A DNA stretch of 64,000 bases from Apostichopus japonicus (lineage: Eukaryota; Echinodermata; Holothuroidea; Aspidochirotida; Stichopodidae). Under the pieces are notes generated by a model. That model ran no database searches. It saw only the letters and a list, made by a program, of their open reading frames with translations, and was not told where the DNA came from. The stretch lies in assembly GCF_037975245.1 (NCBI RefSeq), contig NC_092580.1:5742501-5806500 (forward strand), in the 5' to 3' direction. Shown in pieces: positions 47,801 to 59,800 of this stretch. Each line of letters starts with the position of its first letter. Positions within the stretch are counted from its first letter, which is position 1. The position numbers and the translations under genes are program-made.

Positions 47801-50800
47801 GCTGCCAGATTCTCGGAGATACGGGAGGGTATGAATGTATCTGTTCACAGGGATACAGACTGGCATTAAATGGAATAACTTGTCTTGGTGAGTGTCCCTA
47901 AGTAATTAAATTCTACAAAGAATCACAGATACAGTACAGATTATAGAATGTGAATCAATGAACTGAAGTTCATGCGTGACAGGTACATTCCTCATTCACT
48001 AGCAGCAATTATTAGACTCTCTCCCCTTCATCCATTTCATACCTACAGTACTACTTTACTAAGGTCTTTTCCTTTCATCACAACTCTTACTCCAGATGTT
48101 TCAAATTGGTCACTTCCTTTTTAATTTATCACTATCACCTATTGATCATATTTCACTCAGAAACCTGCTGCACTTACTGCTCCCCTCTCTTACCTGTCTA
48201 AACGCTGCTCCTGCACTTTGCATCTGCCTGTTCTATAAATTGGCCACAGTTGGTAACATTGTATTGACTATATCTGGGAAGAGTGTGCAATAGTTCAGTT
48301 GAGACAGGTAAGAGGGCAGCACAGTAAATACACAAACCAGATACTTTTGAAGTTTGCTCCGACCACTCTTTTGAAGCAACAGTATGTTGTATAGCGTATA
48401 TTTTCAAATGAATATCCTGTTAATTTCTATGGCCAACTCTTTTAAAGCTCTGGTTTATATCTAGGGTTTATATCCTTATGAAGACTGATGTTTCTATGGC
48501 CACCTCCTTTAATTTAAAGCTGTTTTTCATCGGGTAATATTCTAATGAAACCGGCTCTTTCAGCGGGGTCTCCAACATGTTTATGTTGCTCCCATTTTAC
48601 ACATTCACACGCTTTTCAATTTCTAACAATTCATTTCATGTTTCTATTAGACATCAACGAATGCGTAGAGCTTGCCGAACCGTGTGCTCGTGGACAGAGC
48701 TGTAGCAACTCGCCTGGCTCCTTCTTCTGTTCGGCAGCATCTGGATTTCCTTGCCCCACCGGACTCCGTTATAACCCTTCAATTGGAAGATGTGAAGGTG
48801 ATTTGAAGTTTTGAATTCCTTGGCATTGAATATTCATGTATGGTATTTGACACCTTGGCTTATAAAAATGATAAACAAATTACATTGTTTTTGGACAGTA
48901 TATTAGGTGTACCAGATCCATCTCAGTGATTACTGTACAAGAAACTCTATTGACTTCATGGTGGTGGACATTTGAGGTTGAGCTTTGAAAAACTTTTAAA
49001 CACTATCATTTCAAAAGTATTGTATGTTGATCAATATTTTCAAAAGCAAACTTGAATGAAAGTCATACTTGGTGTGTTGATACAATTTAGTAGTAGGTTG
49101 AAAAATCCTATTGTTTTTGTGGAAGTCAAAGATCATTTAAGGTTTACGTATAGGTCAAATAGTCCTCACAGAATTGTGGCAACTATCAGTTGGTGTAGAT
49201 ATATGGAAGCATAAACCACATGGTTTCAAATTTTTGGGGATTGTCATGTTGCAAATTATAAATAGACTCTTTTCGACATAATCGGAGGAGGTGAAAGATC
49301 ACTTGAGGTCATTAGACCTCAAAATCTGAAAGTCTCAAGAAGACAGATGTCACACTAAGTATCTGGCTTTAGTTATTATTATTATAATAATAATAATAAT
49401 ATAGTCTTACATGCAGAATCCAACCTGAAGAGCTAGTTCAATGAGCTTTAAAGGTAGCATAGTACTACCCTGTTCCTAACTGTTATCAGTGAAGGTCAGT
49501 AGAAGTTTCAATGTGAATATTTTTAAAGCCTTTTGTTTTCAATGACTTTAAGTTTGACATTGTTTATATTTGTATTGTGAATTGCTTTGAAGTTGTGCAA
49601 CTGTGCACTCAGTTGATAACTATTTTGATAAGACAAGAAACTTCATTGAGGTGACATTATAACATCCAATTTTGTTAAATACATTGAAGAAAAATTGCAA
49701 GGTGACAAATCAAGTACTTTATTTCATACACAGCAGTTTCCTTATATTAAAAATTTCACTTTAATTGGTTTCAGTAATCCGAGGTGCTCACAAATGTCCA
49801 GATCCCATTATAAGACAAATCCCGACTGTCTAACTGATTGTCAGGAAAAACTTAAATGGAAATAGAAACTAATTAACCAAAATTATAATTAGCTGCTTTT
49901 ATGTAAGCTCTTGTTCACTGTGATAAATATTCTAACTTTGCAGATATCGACGAATGTGCAGAGAACACAGATGATTGCACTTCTTTGGAAGAGTGTGTCA
50001 ATTCACGTGGCAGCTACACTTGTCAATCTTTGCAGTATACCTGTTCACGTGGTTTGAGATACAATGCAGCAAATGGCATATGTACAGGTACTCCCAAAAA
50101 TTGCTTTTGTTTTCATCTATTGCCAGTAAAGTATGGTAAAGTTATCAAGTTCTGGTAAAATTGAAATATTTTTCAGGGTTAGGCCTATGTGATGAGCTCA
50201 TTGAGTCTGGCATGTGGTGTGACTATCCATATCTTAACTGATAATGGTGATTGGTAGAATCTAGACTTCAGTCCTGTAGGAACATATGGCTCTGTGAGCA
50301 TGAAACTTGGGTATCAATAATGGCTTTTAAACAAAACAGAAAAAATCTGCTAAAATACCTTAATATGTGTTTAGTGCAAGCATAAGAATGAGGCCAAAGG
50401 GCAAATATTTGGGAGTGTTGGGGGGGGGGGGGGCAAAGGGCATTGATATTTTCATTTTGACCTTGTTTAATATCTATTTAAATTGCAATATGGCTGACTC
50501 TTTCATACAATGTCCCTGTATGATCTATTGGACAGTGTTACCTTGCCAAGTTTCACTCCAATGGTAGTGACCTGTAGATGATCATTGGGGATGCAAAGTG
50601 TAAGAATGTTACTACCAGTTGTGATATGCCTTAGGTAGTGGAGGCAGGAAAGTATTGTCTTAGTTAGGTTTGGGGATGTTACTTTGAAAAGTTTGATATA
50701 CTTCTTTTACAGATATCAATGAATGTCTAGAAGAGAGCCACAATTGTCCATCCTCAAGTACCTGTTTCAATATCCATCGAGGCTATCGTTGCCAGGAGAG

Positions 50801-53800
50801 ACCACGTTGCGCAAGTGGTTATCAGGTAGATCCAGTGACGTCCAGGTGCATTGGTGAGTTGACTGCAAGGCTGGTTCTTTAAAAAATGACCCAGGTTTGA
50901 AAGTTATCAGAATTGTGCTTTCAATGTAGACTTTCAAGACAATATTGAATTTGGCAATGCTGGTTGACTAATTATTGACAAATGCTAAAAGCCAAACTAT
51001 GTTGAACAAGTTAGTTGGAAGAAAGGATGGTAAAAGATAAGCAACCTAATTACCTAACTAACAACCTAATTACAGGACAAAAAAAGAGAGACTAGTCTTG
51101 ATTATGAATGGGATGTTCTTTTCTAATTTGCAGATTGCAACATTCACATCAAACCTGTCAAAATCAGGACCTGAGTTAAGCTTCCATTTACTGAAATGTC
51201 TCATCTCTTTTTGTCTTCTTTTTTTTTAGTGGGGGGCGGGGGGGGGGGAAGGGTGTGGTGAGGGGGATAAATATGTTTGTTTTGATTATTAAGTGTATCC
51301 TTGTTAATAGTTTGGAAAATCTGTGTTGTAGTTTGTTTGTTTGGATGTATGTACATCCCATTTAATAATTCCCATGTAATAATTTGTGGAGTTGTCTGAT
51401 TTACCCCATTCACTAACTTGTTGAGTCATCTGATGTGATCCCATAACATAATTTTGTGTTTTTGTTTACCCTGTCACCTTGATGCATCCCATGACCTCTC
51501 TAACTTAAATCAGATATCAATGAATGCTACCAGAATAGTGGTGCCTGCCCAGAAGGACAGCGATGTGAGAACTACGAGGGTGGTTTCCGCTGTGCCAGGA
51601 GGTTTGCATGTGGTACAGGTTATAATCTCAACTCAGTCACTCAGGATTGTGAAGGTATGGTATACATGCAAGCAAAACTACCATCTTAGATTCAAGGTAA
51701 CAGCAGTTGGATAGTGTTAGGATTGGGGGGGGGAGGGTGGGGGAATTTTGAGAGGTAAGAGAGGTGGTAAAGGGAGGCTGGTGGTGGTGGAGGAGGAGGA
51801 GGAGGTATGGTGACATTCATACAAAGATATTAATTTAGATTGAGGGTAACAGGAGGTGCAGACAGGTGAGAGAGGCTAGTATCAAGAGAGGTTTGGCAAT
51901 CACAAATATTGAAGTATATGCAGAGCCTGTATGCAAACCTCAATACATCACCTTAGATTGATGATAGGAAAGGGAGGCAACAGGGGAATGGTGGGGTGGT
52001 GGGGGGGGTGGGGGAGGGACAATTGTGGTCACTTTTATAACAGTACACAAACCGCAAGAAAGCTAACCAAAATTTCATATACTTTTTCACATGTGGTGAG
52101 GGGTCAGGGAGGGATTTTGGGACTATAATATAAAGGTATCACATTTATGCAAAGACATCTCTCTATGACTGATGTTTACAGCATTGCATCGGTTGGGAAT
52201 TTTCACAGGTTTTGCAAGAAGAGGATAATTTAGAGAAGAAAGTTTAAAAACAATAAACATGATTGAATTCAGGATATACAGAATTTTGAAGTTTATTTCT
52301 TTGCACTTGCTTGAACCTGAACTGTTTTATGTCTGTTTAACCACCTTTGAACCCCTTCTTCCTCACCTTTTGTATATATCTATATGTCTTTTTATGGAAG
52401 ACTAGATGGTTATGTATGTGTCTTTACCTGTCAGGGTGTTCTGTTGAGTAAACAATGATACCAGTCAGTGTAGGAGTAAGAGCAATATTTTTTGATGGTC
52501 ATGACAATTTCCTATCAATTTTGCATTTTCTCATGGTCTATGTGTATCAAGAGAAAAGTAACTGTTTTTACAAGCTGTACAGCTCAAAGTGGTTGCACAT
52601 TTTGTCATGGTTAGTGCATACCTATTGAAAAGTAAATTTTTTTTCACAAGCTGTATGGCTTAAAGTGGTTGCACCTTTTGTCATGGTTAGTGTGTATCTA
52701 TAGAGATGTAACTATTTTTTTTACACAAGCTGTACGGCTTAAAGTGGTTGCGCATTTTGTCATGGTCAGTTTGTATGTATAGAGATGTTACTGTTTTTTC
52801 ACAAGTGCACAACTTCAAGTGGTTGCTTGTGTTTCATATGCATCTTGATCAAATCAAATGACGAGTGCAATTGTCTTTGCAAATCCTGTGAATTATTTCT
52901 TTCCACTGGCAAATATAGTATTTTTGGCATTTATCCCTAACAGTGAATGCAAAGGCTAAATAGTCCTGATTCTTGCAAGTGTGTCCTGAGCTAGGTAACA
53001 CTGTAAAAAGTGTTTGATATCTTGGGTTTGGTGTGAAATTCAACAAAGTTTCCCAATGAATTGAACAGCATTGGTGACACTAACTCAACAACATGATAAT
53101 ATGATACTATCTCTTGAAGCATATTTGATGGAGGGGGGGGGGTGCTGGGATTTCATTGCACCCATAACCAGGTGGTGTAATGTAAATTATGACATCAAAG
53201 TGTCATTAAATTACATAATATTTACAATTGATTAATAAACTATATTGCATTGTTGTGGTATATACACCATAATGAGATGATTATTGTGGCATGTTGCTGA
53301 TGCTGATTGGATCATATCGATTCTGTTTAAGGAATATTCTGATGGCAGATGGTGATTTGTTTCAAAGATTTGCTTCTATCTCTGTATCACAATGTGCAAA
53401 CCCAGTTTCCTGATGACATAGTTTATTGGGATGATTGTCAGCAACTGTTTTAAATGCATAATGTTGGATTATCAGAGTATGTGATGGTATCATGGGAATT
53501 AATTGATTATTTCTGTTTTTTTGTGTACATATTGTTACCGGCATTGTAAAGTACTTACTTGATTTAAAACAGTAATTCACCTTGAATTCAGAATACATGT
53601 ATGGCTAATGTATCAAATATCAAAAGAATATCTACTGACAAATTTAACAGAAAATAATAAACTTTTGATGAAAATGATGACGTGAAAGATTAAAACCTTC
53701 CATGATCCACTTCCTGGTGGACCAAGTGGTTCATGTTGCCATGGCAATGTACCTTCAAACAACAATCTTATATACCTAGAGTTATAATACAATATATTGA

Positions 53801-56800
53801 GCTTAAGGTGTTCAGCTAGTAATTTGGAATCTATTTTGTTCTTTTCATATCCATGTCACATTGTCTACCAGGCCCACTTTGTAATAATATAACAAAACAG
53901 CTACTTAAAAAATAATGTAGATTTTACTTTAATGTCAGTTTTAAAGAGCATCGCATTGTCCTGTATTTTATTTTGAGAGATTGAGTAGAAATATAGTTGT
54001 CTTATGCAATTTATAAATCTGGCAATATGATGGTCCTCCAGAATTTGTACAAAAATGATTTAATTTGAGCAAAATTAGAATGAACACCATTGTAAAACCT
54101 TCATCTCTGCATGAGAAACATTAATGGTGAGTGTTAAGATCGGGACAAGTACAAGTCTAATTTGAGGTGTATCATTTCTCCCCTTACAGACGTCAATGAA
54201 TGTGAGCAAAGACTGCACAGATGCCAACGTAATCAGAGATGTGTCAACGAACCAGGCAGTCACTTGTGTGAAAACTGCGAGTCTGGATACAGAGTGGACA
54301 TCCGGAATGAATGCACAATAGGTACTCGGTTGTCATGGTATCTTCAATATCGCTTGGCTTTGTTCTTGTGTAGTCTCCTCCTATTTGATTCCCCTCTCCT
54401 TACCATGAAAAAGGAAACTTTCTGACAACTACTATAAAAATCTCAAGTCTCTGGTGGAATTGTAATTTTTCATTGAAATCATTCATTATGTGTCATCAAT
54501 TTGATTAAAAAACTGATTAAAATAAAAATGACATCCTCGTCTACCTCACAGTATTTAGTAGAACACAAATTTATGGTTAATGTCATCAAAATTTATTGTT
54601 TTTGACTTTGAGGTTAGGAAAGATGTTTTTGGGCAGTAAAGTAGGAAACTGATGCCTTGCTACATTCAATAGCGTACACCTTTTGTTGGTCTTCCACGGA
54701 GATGTTTCTAAAGGATTTCAAGATTCAATCATTTCCAGAATTGCAGAGCATGTTATTATGTTAAATGTTATTATGTTAAAGTTTTCATGTTGTGTGATAC
54801 CAGTACTATTGCTTCTAGAAATTAAACCCTTGTGTGGCAAGTAACAATGATGTAGCTTTGTCTTGTCGATGATCCCGGTAACTTATTAATAACCTGTCTC
54901 GTTAATTATGCCTGCATTTAACCTACCATAAAAGCTTTACCGATCAAGTTCTTGATGGTTGTTAGTGTTGTCCTCTCTGTACCCTGGTGGCTTCAATTTC
55001 CATGCATTACTTGATTGTAGGGTTTTGCTTCTACTCCACATGTGCTTGCAATTTTTACATATAGTTTTCAACCAGAAAGGAATGAGACAGCCCCAATGTT
55101 GGAATGAGTGTAAAAGTTTAACATAGTTTTCAATCCCAGTCCCTTCCATGCTTTCCCTCTTCATCCAACCCATGTTAATTAAAATTTCAAAACGGTGAAG
55201 TGTTGCCCACCCTGGGAGATATTGGAGCCAGTAGTTCAAGCCCCTTTTTTAAGTCCACCCATTTGATAACCAAGTTACCTTTTCCCTCAACAACTGGCAG
55301 ACATTGACGAGTGTGCAGAACGTACGGATACTTGCACTGCAAACCAGATTTGCTACAACACTCTGGGAGCCTTCACGTGTACCTGTAACCCTGGCTTCAA
55401 TCAGGACTCTGTACATCAGGACTGTGTTGGTAGGATTTGATAATCTAGTCTATTATTTTGATTCCAGTCATGAAAGATATTTTAAATATATTTTGTCTTC
55501 CTGTTCGCATAACCTTTCCTTTTCATGTCTCTCCTTATGTTGCAACTAATTACTTTTCTATGAAGTTCGTAGCAATTTTGAGTTGTGATTGGTCAGTATC
55601 TTTGGTAAAATTTCTGTCTAAATGCAAACAGCTGCTTTAAATGTTCAGATGCAGATATCATAGCAGCTTGATGGTTGGGTAAAAACCAAGTACAAGAGTA
55701 ACCAAATCAATGAAGGATATAATTTTTAGTTTAATCGTAGAAATATCTCCAAACAAACTCTAATTTTAGCTAAGCTGTGTGATTTAGAGAGAGCTAACAT
55801 GTACACCTTGTAAGAAGATATTGATGAATGAAGCCTACCTGATGGCTCCAGTCTGTACAATCTACACAGATCAGCAATTTCTTTTAATGTTGTGATTAAA
55901 CCAAAGTAATTATGCTTGTAATTATATATCAATGAATGAAGCCTTATACCTGATGGCTCCAGTCTGTACAATCTACACAGATCAGCAATTTCTTTTAATG
56001 TTGTGATTAAACCAAAGTAATTATGCTTGTCATTATATATCGAGGAATGAAGCCTTATACCCGATGGCTCCAGTCTGTACAATCTACACAGATCCGCAAT
56101 TTCTTTTAATGTTGTGATTAAACCGAAGTAACATGTTTATGCTTGTAATTATATATCGATGAATGAAGCCTACCTGATGGCTCCAGTCTGTATAATCTAC
56201 ACAGATCCGCAAGTTCTTTTAATGTTGCAGATTAAACCGAAGTAATTATGCTTGTAATTATATATCGATGAATGAAGCCTTCCTGATGGATCCAGTCTGT
56301 GCAGTCTAGGTTAGAGCTGTGATGAATCCAAAGTAACCTATTTACTGTAACATGTAATTTAGATGTTGCTGAATTAAGCCTACCTGATGGCTCCAGTCTG
56401 TACAATCTAAGTAGACCAGCAGTTACTGTTAGAGCTGTCATGAAACCGAAGTAACATGTACATTGTATTTTGTAGATATTGATGAGTGCAATCCAGATGA
56501 TGGCTCCAGTCCATGCCTGCCAAATCAAATGTGCATCAACTTTCCAGGGTCATACGACTGTCAAAATATGTGCTCCTATGGTGCCAGATACATCTATGGT
56601 ACTTGTTTCGGTGAGTTTGATTGTAACTGCATTTCAATTTCATAGTAATATTTAAGCTTAGCTTAAAGCTTAAATATTTAAGCTTGATATAAATAGTATA
56701 TAAAGCTATTTATATACTATAATAAGTCGACCTGCATATTATACTGCAAGTTATATCGCTTGCAGTATTCTGCAGTATCGCTTGCAGTAGATATGTTACA

Positions 56801-59800
56801 AACATATCCGAGAATGTTTGTAACATTTCCATGATTAACGACAGGTTGAAAAAGTTTGCTTGCAAATACCTGGTTGCTAAGGGTTAAAGCTGATTGACAC
56901 AGACAGAGTGGCTGTTACCTACTGTTTAATCTGACCTACAGCCTGAGTAAACTGATCAGTGTGGGAATAATTGTTTCATATTAAGGCTTAGATTCAACCA
57001 GGATATCTGCACTGTATTAAGTGTGAATGGGGCAATAAGATTTTTTCCAACTATGGCCCAGTCTGCAAGATATCCCATGACATCTAAATTACCCAAAAAT
57101 GGAGATTTAGGCTACCTGCACTATCGGATTATTTATTATCTTTTTCTCAAGCGGTACCTTTATGTTACATAGCAATCATTTATAGATTTATTATACCTGG
57201 CTTCTCTGTAGTATTTATTCCCTTAGAAGGTGTAACTTTAAATAATCTTCTAAATAAACATAAATACTGCTTAAAATCTTTCTAGATATCGATGAATGTG
57301 CTGAAGGGACTCACCAGTGTGAAGACATGCAGGAGTGTATAAACCAAGAGGGTGGTCATCTCTGTAGATGTCCACTTGGCTACAGATTGACCAGGTCTTC
57401 ATCTCGAGGATGTGAAGGTAACACCAGTCAATTTTGTCTAGTATCCTGCCTCTTGAATAAATGTGTTCCTTTTGAGCTCTTTCCACTTCCCCTCCTCCTC
57501 TGGTTAGCTTTCTGTAACTGAAAATCTACAGTCTTTGTTTTAGAACAGATGGATTTGGCTCATTACTCTGTTTTGCTATTTATCGATTGCACGGAAATCA
57601 TGTGGTATGATCGAGATATTTTACGCAAGTTCTTGGGGTAGTTATGTATACTCTGGAGTACGAGCAAGCTTAGATATGTTTCTTTTGTGTAATAAAGATC
57701 ATCATTGTTAGCTGAATATGTGATAGAGAGGCAAAGAATGGTCACGTATGCTCCAACTTCAACAAGTATTTTGCCATCAGCCATAAACTTCTTTTCTACA
57801 ATGATACATTTAATCTGCTAATTTACCTCTTCTCAACGTCTGATAATAATTTAACTGCAAAATAACAACTGCAAAAGTACTTTTAGCTCGTAGCAATTTT
57901 AACACGTTCGGTAACATTTGGGGCCAATGTGGATCATCTTTAAACGATAAAAGTAAAAAAAGCAGCTTTTCTTTAAATGAACTCTTTTTGCAATTCTTTG
58001 TTTTGAACAAAACATGTCATTTTGGAGCTATCAACACTGTCAATACAACCATCTTCCAACTTTTCATCAACCAATTATGATACACTTAGTTGTATATCTG
58101 CACAGAGAGTTGTGTATAGTTTTCAGTAGCATATGCTCATACCCTAAAGGTTATGGTAGATCAGGTGAGGTCAGAAGATACTAAACTGATATTAAGCCTT
58201 TACTTGATGTATATGTGGTTTGGCTTCAGATGTTGATGAATGCACTGCACTACCAACGTCATGTAGAGGTGGTTGTGAGAATACCGATGGCTCATACAGA
58301 TGTCTCTGTCCTGAGGGATACAATCTCAGTGAAAATGGATACAGTTGTAACGGTAATGAACGATTTTTACTCTGTCATTCATTCGATGAGAATGGTAAAC
58401 ATCAAGGGAAGGTGGTGGTGAAGGGATGGGGGTGAGACAGGTAAGGTTGGTGTAGAGGGCTAAGACTAACTGGTAGATGTTATGTGATTTGATACCTGTC
58501 TGAGTTAGGCAAGAATTTGATAACTTCTCATAGTATATAGTTATGTTATTAATCATAGTCATGTAAATTTTAGTTGTGTAATCAATCATAGGTGATGAAT
58601 GCTTACATAACTAAAGATGTAAGTATAGCAAACAGAAAATGATAATGAAATGAAACCTAAAACAGCAAAACTTACATGGCTGTATAATAACTTTTTACAA
58701 TGAAACATGATTGCTCCTTGATAGATTCTCATGTGATGATAGTCTTTGTGTGGAAGCCATTTTTTTTTCGCTTCAAAGTATGGAAACTTCACAACCTGCA
58801 GTACATTACCCGATATACACCTTGGAGACATTTTGACTTTCTTTATCAGAATAATTACTACAAGATTAATTAGCAAAGACTTGGATGATGGTTTGACTTC
58901 TTCATTTGGAAAAGTGGGGGTGGTTGAGTAATATTTTCAACACTCTGTTTGATTTTTAAAATGCCATTTTAGGAACTCAAAGTGTGCACTCTCACTGTAA
59001 GTCTCTGTAAGGAACTTACTCATTAGTAAGAGGCAAAGAAAAAGCTTTTTTTCAGCAAAAGGTTTTTTTTTGTGTCAAAGAAAGAATGCATGCTATCAGT
59101 GGTCAGCTCTTGCCTGTAGATCTGGATGAAAGTAGCAAACTATTCTTTATTTGTACATAGATGCAGAACAGCCATGCTATTGCTAAAATTGTTAAGACAT
59201 TGCTTAATATTGTGTAAAGCTAAAGTTTAATATTTACGTGATGACTTGTTCGTTTCTATAGTGTAGTGATTTAGTGATATTCAATATTTGATTCTCAATC
59301 ATGGCACTTCTTTAGATATTGACGAGTGTGCCCTGGGACTCCATTCCTGCGACCAAGAGGATCAAGAATGCTTCAACACTCTGGGCAGCTACAAGTGCAG
59401 GTCAATCGCGTGTCCACAATACTTTGAGAGAAGACTGTCGTAAGTCTGAACATTTCATAGATACTTTGTTTTGTAGGCCCTTGATCAGATGTAAGTCAGA
59501 AAGACCATTTTAAATTATTGGGCAGAAATGATGACGGTTGCACATACCTTGATCGAATAATAGCTTCAAAACATTTCTGGATTTGTCATCAAAGTTTAGG
59601 ATGCTGAAAGTCACTAGAATTTTCTTAAAGGAATGTAGTAGAGGCCAAAATTCTTGAAGAAAGAGGCCCTTAACATAACTAACAACTTATGTCTAGATAT
59701 TATGGAGGGCCATGCTAGACTTTGAAGGTCCAAGTGAGCGAAGACTCACAGAGAGTCACATCTAAGGATTTCTACAGCTGGATCATTGATTTCTATGTTT

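Noticed and set aside
55726-56528. Minus-strand frames with repeated LYRLEPSG peptides
   Set aside because: They are antisense translations of the exon-12-derived tandem array; the repetition comes from the DNA.
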